The position numbers and the translations under genes are program-made. A DNA stretch of 64,000 nt from Monosporascus cannonballus (taxonomy: Eukaryota; Ascomycota; Sordariomycetes; Xylariales), in contig QJNS01000011.1 in the NCBI GenBank assembly GCA_004154925.1, positions 248,001 through 312,000 on the forward strand, written 5' to 3'. A model generated the notes under the pieces. It worked only from the letters and a program-made list of their open reading frames with translations. It searched no databases and had not been told where the DNA came from. Every line of letters starts with the position of its first letter. The stretch's first letter is position 1. This document shows, one piece after another, positions 48,120 to 62,000 of this stretch.

Positions 48120-49335
48120 AATAATAACTTATCCCGGCCTTTAAGGATATTATTGAAATCTAAGGAAAAAAATCGGAAAAAAAAACGGTTAAGGAAAAAG
48201 TTAAAGAAAAATATAAGGCCAAAAACCAAAAAAAAATTTATTACGAAAGAAAAATTAAGTGCTTTTATAACGGAAATCCGAATCCTAAAAAAAGAGAATA
48301 TTCGGCTTATAAAAGGAAAAAAGCTAGCTTTTCCTTAATTTGGCTTTTTTAAAGGGCGAAGCCAAAGGGCCGGTTATCGACCCCTTTCGTTGGACCCAAG
48401 GCAAACGTAAGAAAAAATCTCGACCTTATTATTGTTCGGCGTAATTCGGATACGGGAAAAAATTATTTTACCCCCTGGTTACTATGGAATACCAAACGTT
48501 AAAAGCTATAAGCCAATTTCCCCTAAGCCTTATAACGGATTAAAAAACCTTAATAAATTTTTGGTTTAAGTAAGGCTTTACCTTAAGTTCTATAAGAATT
48601 CTCTGCCGGAGGAATATCAAAAAGTAATGGTTATTTCCTAACTGCTAATCGGACAAATTCGCCAATAGTTCGAACCCATTTTGACGGATTACCTTAAGAA
48701 ATACCTAAAGGAATTTTCGGACCTTATTAATTACATTTTTAACGATTACGAAAATTTTGAAAAAAAAATATACGTTTTATTCGGTAATCCCAATAAAAAA
48801 TAGGACGTTATTAAATAATTTTATTTTTTTTTTATTAAATTAAGTTAATATCTAAATATACGATAAAATTTAACCGTTTAACCGTTATTTCGAATTTACC
48901 AAAAAACGCGTTATTTTATTTTTATTATAATAATTTAAAGCCTTAAATCAAAAACGAACTATATATAAAATTTAAAATTGGATTTTTTGCAAAATATATA
49001 AATAAGGTTATTATCGCCGACCGACGAACCTTTAATCGGTATTTCGAAAAAAAAAGAACCGATAAATAAGGTAACGATAAGAGCTTTAGTAGCCGAACCA
49101 AAAAAGATAAAGGCAAGCCTTAAAAGGAAGTAAGTTCCGTTTTAAAGGAACCCAAAAAAAATAAGTCCAAAATAAAATATTTCAATTATGGCAAAAAGGG
49201 GCATTTCAAAAGCAAATATCGTTTTTCCGCCAAGAGGAATTTTAAAAAGGGAAAAATTCCTTAATCCCAGAAAAAAGCCAAAGCGGCTAAACAAAAAACT
49301 AATAATAAAGCAGAAAAAGAAAAAAAAAAGTTAAC
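48120..49335 (+). pseudogene. gag: Mutated gag of the chromovirus
   Basis: The region reads as a Lys-rich gag in pieces (an open stretch at 48153-48338, then KAISQFPLSLI near 48510). A zinc-knuckle remnant lies at about 49176-49221: YFNYGKKGHFKSKY, where the CCHC cysteines have become Tyr (TGC/TGT to TAC/TAT, G to A on this strand). Gly-Lys-Lys-Gly-His spacing is preserved. Gag forms the virus-like particle in active relatives. Many in-frame stops make this copy non-functional. Confidence 0.75.
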
Positions 49336-49989
49336 TTAATTTTTTTTTTAGCCAGAATTTATTATTACTATAATTATTTAAATTCAGAACGATAATTTAA
49401 AGTACGAAAATTATTTTATTTGCTAAAATTTTAAAATTAAAACCTATAAGTATTATTCCGGATAAACGGCTTTTAAAATAACCATAAAATTAAGATACTA
49501 ATATTACTTTAATTCCCAAAAATGTAAAATATATATAAAGGACGGTTAATTTCGACCAAATATTAATAATTACGGATAATTATCCCTAAAGTTATACGAA
49601 TTCCCAAAATGTATTATTTATAAAAAAATACTATCGGTAAACCTTTATAACTTATTATATTTTATTACTTATTACCAGAATAATTATCTTATTTATTTTA
49701 AAATTAAAAAAAATAATAACTTTTAGCCCGGATAAAATAATAAGATTTTTACCGAACTAAATAATAAATGCCGATATATTAAAATTCCCTAATAACCAGA
49801 ATACCTTAGGTTTTATTATTTATATTCTAAATTAAAATAAAATTAAAAGGTTATATTATAAGGATATTTATATTACTTCCTAATATTTTGTATTTAATAC
49901 GAAATCCTAGATATGGGAATACCTTTTTCGGAGATTTACCTTTTTAATCTTATAACTTAGGAAATACGGAATAAAAAAGTAAGCCAAAA

Positions 49990-52900
49990 AAAAAAACCAA
50001 ATTTTAAAGCCCTAATGCAAATACGGCAAGAAAATATAGTTCCGGTATAAAAACGACCAATATATTAAATATGTTATTAAAAAAATTCGCGAATAAAGGT
50101 TTATTTAAATCGGAAATTATCAAAAATCAAAAAATTATAAAAACCTTTAAAAATAAAATATCGAAAAACCTTAATTAACAAAACCTTATGCAAAATAACG
50201 AAAGGAACGCGCAGCTAAATTAAGATTCCTTTCCAATATAAAAATAAAATACTTAAGGCCATAATTAATTCCGGAACAAAAAGTAATTTTATTTTCCTTA
50301 TAATAACAGAAAAATATCAAATTCCCTGGAAATATAAGTTAAAGTCCTACAAATTACGTACGGTAAACGGCAGCTTATTTACCTACGAAAACGGACGAAT
50401 TTTTCGAAAAACGGAAAAATTCCCAATACAAATTCAAAAACACCAAAAACGCGTTTTATTGGACATCGTTAATATTTCCGGATACGATATTATCCTAAAA
50501 ATACCTTGGTTTTATTCCAGTAATTTACGGATTAATTAAAAAAAATAAATATTTTTTTGGAACGAAATACCAGATAAAGATAATCGAAAAATTTATTATA
50601 TTATTAAAAAAATATAGGTTCCTAATTAAATCTTTACGGTACCTCCGGAATATCAAAAATTTAAAATATTATTTAAAAATAAAAAAAATTACGAATTATT
50701 ATTATACGGTTAATAAAATTACTGGATACCTATTAAAAAAAAGCATTATTTTAAGCTTTACAAAATTTACTACATAAACCTAAAAAAATTAAAAGTTTTA
50801 TAAAAAAACATATAATTAAATTTGAAAAAAAATATATTTAACTTTCCAACTCCCTTACTAAATATCTAGTTCTTATAATACCAAAAATTAAGAATAATAA
50901 ATAAAAAATTAATAAAAACGGAAATTTTATTTACCGAAAAGTAATCGATTATAAATAATTAAATAATATTACGATTAAAAACGGATATCTTTTAATTTTT
51001 ATAAATACCCTAAAGGAAAATGTTAATAAAGCCAAATAATTTATAACGCTTAATTTTCGCGATAATTATTATTATATCAAAATGGCTAAAGGAAAAAAAT
51101 AAAAAACAATATTTAAAATAATATATGGACTTTACGAATATAAAGTAATACTTATAAGATTTACTAACGTTCCCGCCAGTTTCCAAAACTTAATAATAAT
51201 TACCTTCCGATAATTTTTAAATAAATTCGTATTTGTTTATCTCGACGATATCCTTATTTATTCCGAAACCTTAAAGGAATATAAGAAATATATCGCTTAA
51301 ATACTTAAAATTTTGGACGAAACCAATATTCGAATTAATTTTATTAAAAGCATATAGCATACCCAGAAATTAAATTTTTTGGGATTTATTCTTATACCAA
51401 AACAAATTTAAATTTAATATTCCAAATTAGAAACAATTAAAAACTGGCCTATCCTTAATAAGGCGACCGTTATAAACATCTAACAGATTTTAGGATTTAC
51501 GGGTTATGTACGCGGCCTAATTAAAGGATATAAAGATATAATTAGGCCTTTAACGAAATTTATTATTAAAAAATACGTTAGGAAAAAATTCGAACTTCCA
51601 AAAAAACAAAAAAAATATTCCGGGAATTAAAAAAAATAATTACTAACGGATTTATCGTAAAGATGCCAAATTTAGACAAAACGAAACGATTAAAGATAAA
51701 TATTTCAGAATATGCCTTAAGCGCAATTTTGGAATAACAAAAAAATAACGGCAAATAATATCCAGTAATATATTATTTTAAAGCATTCCGAAATGCAAAA
51801 TTCAAATACCAGATTTACGATAAAAAATTATTAATAATTATTAATATTTTTAAGAAATAGGAACTTTTTTTAACGGAACAAAAAAACCTTTCGATATTTA
51901 TTTTGATCACAAAAATCTTATGTAATTTATGAAAACCCAAAAACTAAATAAACGACATAAAAAATAATAGATTTTTTTATCCAAATTTAACTTTAAAATA
52001 TATTATATTAAAAAAAAAATATCTAAACGGATATTTTTAATCATAAAGGAAATTACAATTCCAAAATTCCCAAAAAAGCATATAAATATTATAATATAAT
52101 AAGGATAAAATTATACATTTATGTAAAATAATAAAAAAATTAATTACCGAACTTTTAATACGGTTCCGGAATTCTTACAATGCAAAAAAACAGAAAAAAA
52201 TCCAACAACTAAAAAAACAACCCAAAAATCAGCTATTATATCATAGCAAAATCTATATTCCTAAGGATTAACAAAAATAATTTATAAAGGAATTCCATAA
52301 GGACCTATTATATAAATACTAAGGAATCTTTAAAACCACCTAACGGCTGCAAGAAAAATACAATTTCCCTAAGTTATGCCATATAATCAAAATAACCATT
52401 AAAAACTGTAACGTTTGCAATAAAGCTAAGGCAATACGCTATAAGCCTTACGGGCTATTGTAACTTATCGATATTCCGGACAAAGCATAAAATATTATAA
52501 TTTGGGATTTTATTATTAACTTACCTCCATTTAAAAACTTAATTATTAAAATCGAATACGACGGAATATAAATAATTATTAACAGATTTATCAAATATAA
52601 ATATTTCTTATTTTTCAAAGGAAATATAACGGCAAAATAATTAGCTTACGCTTTTATTAGATAATACCTTAACAAACATAAGATACCTAAAAAAATTATT
52701 TTAAACCGAAATACGTTATTTATTTTAAAATTCGGTACCAGTTTTTTTTAAACAAATTAATACTAAACTTAAATTCTCGATAACGTATTATCTTTAAACG
52801 GATAGCTAAATCGAAAAATTAAATTAAACCCTAAAATAATATTTGCGAAATTACGTTAATTATTAGCAAAATAACTAGATAAAATTTTTATTATTAAAAC

Positions 52901-53590
52901 AAATTACTTATAATATATTAATTAACGAAAATATAAGCATATTTCCTTATATAATTATATACAGATATAATATAAAAACAAAACGACCTAAATAATCGCT
53001 TAACAAAATACCAAAAATTATTACGATTACCCCAAAAGCAAAAATATTAATTACAAAAATTAAGATAATTTAAACCCGTTTTTAAAATAAATTACGATTT
53101 TTTTAATAACGGATAACTTAGTATTATAATAAGAAAAAAAATTAAAGGATTAATTCTAACGAAAGGAAATAAGGTTTACCTATTACGCCAAAAACAAAAC
53201 GTAATTTCGAACATCTTATAAATCAAAATAAAAAAACTTAATAATAAATTTAATTTCAAAAAACTTAAACCGTTTAAAGTTAACGAAATTATTTCCAAAA
53301 TTAATTATAAATTGTTATTACCCAAAAACATAAAAATATATCTTATTTTCTACATTTCTTTACTTAAACCAGCACCTAAAAATGCCCCGTTAAAAACAAA
53401 CCTAAAATTCGAAAAAAATTTTAACAAATACAAAATTAAACGAATACTGGATTCCAGAATGGTTAAAAGTAAAATCCAGTACCTAATTAAATAAAAAGGA
53501 TACTTATATAAAAAAAATACGTAAAAATTATTTAACCATTTAACAAATACAATAAACCTAATTAAGACGTTTTACAGCCAAAATCCTAAC
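49990..53590 (+). pseudogene. pol: Mutated pol of the chromovirus (PR-RT-RNase H-IN-chromodomain)
   Basis: Domains are read through many stops. Protease: NSGTKSNFI near 50265 with the active Asp changed to Asn, then GYDIILKIPWF near 50475. RT: catalytic YLDD at 51238-51249 within VYLDDILIYSE, then LNFLGFIL. RNase H: EYALSAILE near 51705-51735 and YQIYDKKLLIII near 51805. Integrase: the CNVC finger near 52407-52418, WDFIINLPP near 52502, then RNTLFILKFGTSFF near 52710-52750. Chromodomain: RILDSRMVKSKIQYLIK (to 53491), then a stop where Trp is expected, KGY, a second such stop, and HLTN. The RT-RNase H-IN order separates Ty3/Gypsy from Copia, and the chromodomain places it among chromoviruses, which use it to target heterochromatin. 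Confidence 0.85.
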
Positions 53591-54231
53591 CAACCGTTTC
53601 TAATACGGTTAAGGTCATAGGCGATAACGGTCCCCCACTTAAATTAACCCTTACGGCGCTTTAATCGAAAAAAGTAAATACTTCCATTAACGCATCTAGC
53701 TTTAAAGCAAACTATGTTTACTTTTTTTCTTTACGATCTTTCTCCATATCCAATTTTTTTCGTTTTTCCAATTTATTTATATTTTTAAGCCCCTTTTAAA
53801 TAAACGATACCTTTTTGGAATATAACTATTTAAATTAACGATTTAACCAAATAATATAATTAAACAATTCTTAAAGTTATTAAATAACCAAACGTTTTTT
53901 TCGGTTTATCCGAAACTTTTCGGCCCGGATATTTTTAAGCGATAAAAGCGAAATATAATTCCTATCGTAAAATTAAATATTGGCCGCCAAACAGTTTTAA
54001 TAATTTTTTCAACCTTTTAATATTTTGCAAAAAAGCTTTTTCTCGAAATAACGCGTATACGGCATAATTTCGAAATCAAATTAAAAAATCGACTTAATTA
54101 ATTCGTAACGACTTTCAGTAAAAGATTTAATACGTTTTCGAAATTTGTCCGATATGGTTAAATATAATATTATAACGTAAAAAAAAAAGAAATTAAGGAT
54201 TTACTTTTTTTATCTTTAAGGACAAAAATAC

Positions 54232-54248
54232 TGAAAAAAAGGGAATAA
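54232..54248 (+). other. Polypurine tract next to the 3' LTR
   Basis: A purine run (GAAAAAAAGGGAATAA) sits immediately before the 3' LTR start at 54249. This is the position of the plus-strand DNA priming site in LTR elements and confirms the LTR boundary. Confidence 0.75.
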
Positions 54249-54679
54249 TATTACGTTCAGAAAGGATTCCACTAGGCCCAAAGGAGGCCTAGGAAATTAG
54301 AAACGCTTGGGATCTTTACCTTCCATCGGATAAACCTTGGGTTTCTGTTAATTTCTAAAAATACCAAAAGATTCGTAAATAACAGATACCATAATTTCTC
54401 GAAATCCCCAAAAACCATAAAAAACATAAAGGATAAAAAGGATATATAAGGTTTGGATTTCTTATATAAATAGCCACTTATTTAGTTTTTCGTTCCTTAA
54501 CTATTAATTTAAGCTTTTAACCAAAAGTAATTATACCATTCTTTAATTAAGAAAAAAGTACCTTAAAATCTCCTTAACGAACATATTAAATTATTTTTCG
54601 CCTTATTATTACCTGCAAATTAAGACCCTTTTCGGATACTGCTCATACCTCCAGGTGGATATATAACAGGTTCGTTATA
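54249..54679 (+). repeat. 3' LTR of the chromovirus
   Basis: It starts TATTACGTTC (first G of TG changed to A) and ends GTTCGTTATA. It has the same 431-bp length as the 5' copy, with transition differences throughout. Confidence 0.9.
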
Positions 54680-54684
54680 ATACC
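54680..54684. other. Target-site duplication, right copy (ATACC)
   Basis: Identical to the five bases before the 5' LTR. Confidence 0.85.
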
Positions 54685-57600
54685 TGGCTTTCGAAAACCA
54701 GCTTTTAATAATTATAGTTAAGGGTTTTTTTAACGCATTATAATGCTGTAAATTTGTTTAACGAAATTTATATCTTTTTTGTGAAATAATTCGTTTTTAT
54801 AGATAATATATAAATTATTTGTTATAAAAAATTAAATTATTTTATAATTATTTTTTAAAAAGTATTTACTTTTAAAAAAACGTAATAAATATTAATTATA
54901 TTATTTTTTAAAAAACGTTTATAACGTTTTTTTAAAATCTTAAATTAATTTTAAATATTTATATAGTTTTCCGAATTACCTACTGGGGGTACTTTAGGTA
55001 TTAATAATAATTAGTCGAAATAATAACGTCGAATTTCGGATAACATTTACGTTACGAAAAATTAATTTTAAATTTTTAAAATAATTATAAAATAAATTTA
55101 CTTAATTAAGAAAAACGGAGCATCGTAAGTTTAGTACGAATAAAAATTGCCGGCTTTTTCCGAATAATTATAAATCTTTTTCTAGGTAAAGCCTTTTTTA
55201 AAAAAAAGCCGATAAAAAATAAGCGGTTCGTTATTATTAATTAGATTAACTTAAAAAGCGTAATATTGCAATAAAAGTTATTTTAAAATTATTTTATAAA
55301 ATTGTTCATTTAACTAAATATGGGGTTATAAATAATTAATAACTGTAATTAATTAAAATTAAATTAACAATAATCTAAAATGGAAAAAGGTTTATAAGCA
55401 AAACGTTATTACATAAAAATAATTAAGTAAAAGAAGTAATATGAAAAATATCAGATTTATTAATAAGTTTTTTTTAGCTATAATAATAATTTAGATGTTG
55501 ATTTTAAATTACTTCATAATTATGTTTTTATAGCGACTGTCGAATATAAAATAAATTAAAATTTTAAACATTGAAATATGTATTTATTTTGCCTTATAAA
55601 GGTATAAATATAAAAGTTACATAATTTATTATCTATATTTAATAATAATAGGCCTGATTTATTAAAATTAAAATAATAATTTTCTGAATTATAATATAAG
55701 GATAATTACGATTTAATAAAATTCGGACGTTAAACTTCTTTTATAGATTTATTTTTACGTAACTTTATAATATCTTTATTTATTATTACCCTTTTTTTCC
55801 CTTTTAAATAATAATAATATCGTCTAGATTAACAGATATTTCCTCGCTTATATATTAAAATCCGCTTACGACAATAATTTAATTAGAACCTGGGATATTT
55901 TGTACCTTATTTTTCGTTATTTCCGCCGTATATATCTAATTTATTTAGTGCTCCTTTAAGATTATCGGATATTAAATTCGTAACTGATAAAAGCCTTAAT
56001 ATGTTAATAAATAATATATCGAATATTTTTGAAAACGTTTTCTTACGTTTTTCGTATTTTTCGCGCGTGCTTTTTATATTATTCTTATCTTATATAATAT
56101 TATTTTCAAATGTTAATAATTAAAATCGAATATAGAATAATACTATAAGAAAATATTTGAATTATTCTAGCTTTATAAAAAGACGGTTAAAAGTAAACTT
56201 TAAACGTACGAAATTTTAAATACGTTTTATTAATACGAAAAAATATTAAATATAAAGAATATCGCCTATAAAATACGTAAATCTAGATTAAAAGTTATTT
56301 ATTTTTTGCCAAAATATTAAAATATCTTACGTAATATTTATATATGTATAAAATAAGTAGGAAATAATCCATATAACGGAATAAAAATGCTTTACGTTCG
56401 TAGCGAAAATTTTTATTAATATTATTTTCCCAGAGCTTATCGGTACAACATAAAACTGAACTCGTTTTTTTAAGATTCGAATTTAATAATATTATTTCGG
56501 TAAGGTTCATCCCATTTGCGGTTTAAAACCATATATTAAATTTAAATATATTGTTATCGCAATTCGAATATTACTTTTTATACGTTGGCTTTAAGTATAA
56601 TATAATTTTTTATTAATCTTTTTATTTGAAAAATATAAAATAAAATAATATTATTAATTATTGAAGTAATTACGAAACGTAATAATCGTACGTTAAAACA
56701 AGAAGTAAAGTAATACCGATCAATAAATTAATTAGTAGTTATATTTAAAAAAAATCTACAGATATACTTATAGACTTTGCTAATTGCAAATATCGTACTT
56801 TTTTGTAAAAACTGTAATTACATAAGTGGTCGATCTATATTATTTATACGCGAAAGTTTAGTTTAATTTGTTATTTTTTGGTAACTTATTAAGGCAAAGA
56901 TTAAAATATATTGTTTTAATATAATATAAATATTTTTGAAAATATTTAACCATACTTTTATAGTTAATAATGATATAGCTAAAGTATTTTTTTTCGAAAT
57001 ACGCCAGAATTATTCGGTATCTAGATAAAATATTTGAAAATATCGAAAAGATAACGTATTAAATACCAACCTTTAGAAGGAAATTAGTAATTATATTTGT
57101 ATAATATAAGATAAACCTATATAAGACCTTTGAAAACAAGCCAAAGCTTTTTTAATACGTAATAAAAATATATATATAAAGTTTAACGAAACTATATATT
57201 GCGAATTATTTAGAATATTGATTTATTATGTAATACTTTGTTATTAATTATATCTTCCTAAATTTTCTAAAAGGTTTATCGTTTCATATTAAAATAGATA
57301 TAGATAATAAAAAACCGTAATTATATTATTAATTTACGGGATTATATCATAATTATTTTAAGGAGAATGTATTAATTCGATTATAATTGCTTTAAATAAA
57401 TCGTCTAGGTTATTTATTTCGTTATTTGAGAAGGTTTATTTTTTTAACCGTAATTTTTAAAACGTTTTTTGATTTAATAATTAGCTTTATGCTGTAGATA
57501 AGGAAGAAATTATGGGAAACTTTTTATAATACGTATAATATATAAATAAAACAACGAATTTTTTTCGACAGTACGAACTAATTACCTAAGTTATTACGTA

Positions 57601-58550
57601 ACTATTTGCGCATAGAATCCTGAGAAACGTTGAGCTTATTATCGGCGGTAATAACGCGGAATCGATTAATTAACTCAAAATTTTAAAACCGATGTAATAC
57701 TTTGTTGCCGTTCGATTTAGATCTTTTATCCGTATATACTTAAATATCGACCTAAATATAACGTTTTAAAATGCAAATATAAAATAAAGTATGATTTATA
57801 CATTGAAATTTATATGTATATAAACCTTTACAACAATATTATTAATTATTTATTTAACGATAATATCGACATATTTCTTTACGTAATTTAAATATATTTT
57901 AATAATTAGCAGCTTGAAATTCGGAACATACTGTAATATAAATGTTCGAAAATATTAATATAATAAATCTTTGATAGGTAAATGCTAAAATACGATAATA
58001 CTAATAAAAATATTATATTAACATTAAATATATTAATTAATATTGAATTTTTAAAATATACTAATAAAATTCTAATCGATTATTTTACGATTATTTTATA
58101 TTTAGTTATATACCGTAATTATGTCGGGTAAACTATTAAGAATAATCCGTTCCGATTAATACTTCTTTTATAAAACTGAATAATTAAATATTTTTATATT
58201 AAAATTATTTCGTTATTTTAAGAGAACTTTAGATGTATTAAATAATAATTATAACGCGAGTATTTAAATTTTGATTTGTTAATATACCGATTATAAAATT
58301 ATATAAACTTATTCTAATATTGCGAAAAACAGGCAATTTTATTAAATATAAATAAAGCTTTTTTAATTTAATATTTAGTTTCTAAGTTAACGTATTTTAT
58401 AAATTAGAATTAGTGTGGAAATTATTTTGCTCATTTATTTTTAAATCGAGTTTAATATTAGAAATTAATTTTATTAATTACGGGAAAATTTATTTAATTA
58501 TTTCGTTATACGTTCAATAAGGTGTGATAATATGCACAGCTAATCTTTAT
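54685..58550. other. AT-rich RIP-like DNA, no recognisable element
   Basis: Almost 4 kb with no open frame beyond 71 codons. I could not assign any transposase or polymerase motif. It probably derives from older repeats mutated beyond recognition by eye. Confidence 0.6.
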
Positions 58551-58641
58551 AAGGTGGATTAGGGTGTTCAAACCCTAATTAGGGTTTGGAATTGCTAACC
58601 TTTTAGTATTGTAGTTAACGTCGTATTTTCGTTACCTTATA
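58551..58641. repeat. Direct repeat A (~91 bp)
   Basis: Begins AAGGTGGATTAGGGTGTTCA, contains CTAATTAGGGTTTGGAATTG, and ends TTTTCGTTACCTTATA. It matches 58940-59030 at roughly 85-90%, with differences that are largely transitions. See the second copy. Confidence 0.75.
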
Positions 58642-58939
58642 ATTATTCTAAACCTTAATTAGGTATATTAGCCAGTTCGGCACCACTTCGGCGATATACC
58701 GAAGGCAAAGTTCGATTCATACAGGGGCGGCTACAGGCTAAAAAAAACCAGAAGGTAAACCGAAAAAATTCCAACCGTTGGTATTTGGCGGGTGGTTGGT
58801 ATAAAGGGTCCGACCGCGTTATGTGCTTATAGGGCGCAGTAAAACCTTGGGGGTTCGATATATTATCCAGCCTTAAAATCGAGACAACTTTATTAAAAAA
58901 AGAAAAGTAATTATAATAATATACATAACTAGTCCATAA
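58642..58939. other. Higher-GC segment between direct repeats
   Basis: About 300 bp clearly less AT-rich than its surroundings, with GGGGTTCGATAT near 58852, which resembles a tRNA B-box, and CCTTAATTAGG. It might be an insertion such as a tRNA-derived SINE or part of an LTR that escaped heavy RIP. The single minus-strand frame through it (58655-58960) has no recognisable domain. Confidence 0.4.
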
Positions 58940-59030
58940 AATGTGGATTAAGGTGTTCAAACTCTAATTAGGGTTTAGAATTGTTAACCTTTTGATATTG
59001 TGCTTAGTATCGCATTTTCGTTATCTTATA
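58940..59030. repeat. Direct repeat B (~91 bp)
   Basis: Begins AATGTGGATTAAGGTGTTCA and ends TTTTCGTTATCTTATA. It is the same orientation as repeat A, with 389 bp between starts. The pair could be short LTRs, or a duplication caused by an insertion. Confidence 0.75.
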
Positions 59031-62000
59031 TAAGGGTAAAAATAATATAAATTTGTCCGGTATTTTATAATAATATTTTTATAATATAAATCGATAAATA
59101 AATTACCCGTTAAGTTTTTTAATACGACCACGGCTAATATTTCAAGTAAAGTTTTAATTAAATTATAAATTAAATTATTAACAAAATATCTTATTATATA
59201 TTTTACAACCTTTATTTTTGCAATTTTATAAATTATTAGTTTCGCGATTATCCTTATTAAAAATAGGATTTAATAAGCGTTTCTAGGTTTCGGGAATTTT
59301 TTATCTAGAAAATCGATATTAAAATTATTTTCTTAATATTATTACGGTAGTTTAAGAAATTTTAAATAATAATTATTAATTTATACTAAAAACATTAATT
59401 ATAATACAGAAACAAAACAAATAATTCAAATAAAAAAAGCTTAAAATAATAATAAAATAATTGAAAAAAGTTAAAAATACACATAAATTAATACGTATTA
59501 TTATTAATTATACATTATTTTTAAAAATTATTTACCTCCTACGTAATTCGCTAAAACATGTTTCTTTTTAAATAATATTTAATACATTTAAATTTATTTA
59601 CATAACTTTTATTTTAATTAATAGAATAAATCTTTATTTTCCATTTTAAGCGTTACTTTAACGTATTAATATAATTTAAGAATTATTAGATTTAAATTTT
59701 CGTTCGTACGTATATAATAATATAAAAAGCAAATTAAATTACGTTAACCGGAATACTAATAAGTATATTATTGATTTTTTTACGATCCCGCCATTCGTTA
59801 ATTATAAACCTACTTAACGAAAACTATTACCTTTTGTATATCCTAATTAACTGAAGATATCGGCTAGTTTAAGAACCAAACATGTCAAAAAGGTTTAGGA
59901 TAATATAATACAACTGAAATTAAAATTTTCTGCTCGGCGAAATTCTATAAAACAAGCTGGTTATAAAAAACCTAAATTTTAACGTAAATATAATACCGGA
60001 TTATTTCATAATTATTTTAGTAGTTTTATTTAAATTAAGCGTTACGAAAAATCTAAAAATACCAATTAGTACCAATTTAATTCTCGACCAATTACTGTTC
60101 CTATAAATTATCCGCAATACTTTTACAAAGGAATTTAAAAAGCTTATACGGAATTAATTAAATATTTTAAAAGCATTATTAAAAATTACGAAACATTTTT
60201 TTAATTATTTTACTTTAATTTAATAATTTTTATATAATTTATTGTAGGCGGAAAACATTTTAGATAAATAATATTTATATTTTGCAGCAACTTTATTTAT
60301 ATTAAAATATTTATATTCCGACCTTAATAATATATAACTCAAAACAAAATATAAGAAATAACATATTCGGTAATTAATATCTTTAAACAACCGGGGTTAA
60401 TATATTTAAAATTTAAGTATAACTTAAGATAAAAATAATTTATTATATTAAAGCCGAGAAAGAAAGATTGCCTAAAAAAACCCTTTGCCGCTATTACCGT
60501 TATTACTAAACGTAATGAAAAAAAGGAAATAACAAGTAAATTCTTTTAATATGCCGAATCACAAAGAGCCTAATAATAAAACCAAGAGAGAAATATTATA
60601 AATAACGCAAAAAACGCGCAGAACAAAAAACTAAATATAAAAATACAAAATCGAAAAAAGATATAAACGGAATAAGAAATTATTATATTTAAAAAGTTTT
60701 AAACGAAATAAAAATAAATAAAATAATATTAAACGTTTTAATATAAATTAAATTTATAAATATTTTCATAATTAATTATTATTTCGATTTTCGATTAAAA
60801 TATTATGTATTTATTTTTGTATTTTAAATTAATAGATTTATTCCAGATTTTTATTTTAATATTTATAAAATATTAATTTTTTATTTATATATTATTTTTT
60901 AGCTCATTGTTATTTTAACATAACAATTTTATATATTTTAAAACAAAAACAGCTTGAACTTGTTTTACATATTTATTTATATATAATGTGTTTTTAAAAA
61001 CTTTATTATATAATTAATATTTTTAATATATTAAAATCAATTTGTATTTATATTAAATATTTCTTTATATTTTTTAATAATTCCAAAAATATTTAATATA
61101 TATATTATTTTACGTTTTAATTAAAGTTTATACATTATTTATAAAAAGTCTTATTTGTTTTTATATATACATTAAAAAATTTGGATATTTATTTTAAAGT
61201 TTCTTATTTATTTTAAACGATTTTAATATCTTTGTATTTATATTTTTAAATTTAGAAATTAATTAAATATAATTATATCAAATTATATAAGGTTTCGTTT
61301 TTATTGTATATAACTATATGCTATTTAAAATAATTATAAAATAATTATTTTTCGACTTTTTAATCGATTTGTAATTATAATATTAAAACAAACACGCTGT
61401 AAAGATAACAGATTATTATTTTAAATCTATTATATAAAAAAGTCCGTAAACGTATTGCAAAAATTTTATCGGCTTAATATGATATTAAAAAAGTTCGATA
61501 TAACTTTAAACAAATTATTAAACGCAAATTTGCAAATTAAACCTCATAAAATCCTAGTATAAATCTTATGAAAATATAATTACAAAATATAAATTGTTTC
61601 GTAATAAATAAAAAATGAATAATAGGTTTTATTTTACGATTATTTTAAATTTATATTAACAAAATTAACCGTACCTAAGAAAAATATTTTTAATAAGTTA
61701 AAATTCAATAAATATTTACGAAAAGTAATGTTATTAATTTAAATTACGAAAATTTCAATTATTATAACACAGATATTAATATTAACGAAACATATTAAAT
61801 TAAAAATAATAATACAAATAATATATGTTATTAAAGGATAGTATAATTATTAAAAAATATTATGTTGAATTTGTTAAAAAACCGATTTTAAAATTTAATT
61901 AAGTATTTTTATACGATTATTTATTATTATACTTTACTTAAGAAAATAAAAATATATATTAATAAGTTATAATATTTACTATCTTTATAAAATGATCTTA

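Larger units (their letters stand above)
47430..54679 (+). mobile_element. Ty3/Gypsy chromovirus LTR retrotransposon, full length, RIP-inactivated
   Basis: A 7,250-bp element bounded by two 431-bp LTRs and a 5-bp duplication. The internal order gag (zinc knuckle), protease, reverse transcriptase, RNase H, integrase, then chromodomain is that of Ty3/Gypsy chromoviruses. Every frame is broken by many stops, so it is dead. The two LTRs differ mainly by transitions (all 12 differences in the first ~95 bp), so their divergence reflects RIP and cannot date the insertion. It lies in already AT-rich DNA, which suggests nesting within older repeats or spread of RIP to its flanks. Confidence 0.9.
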
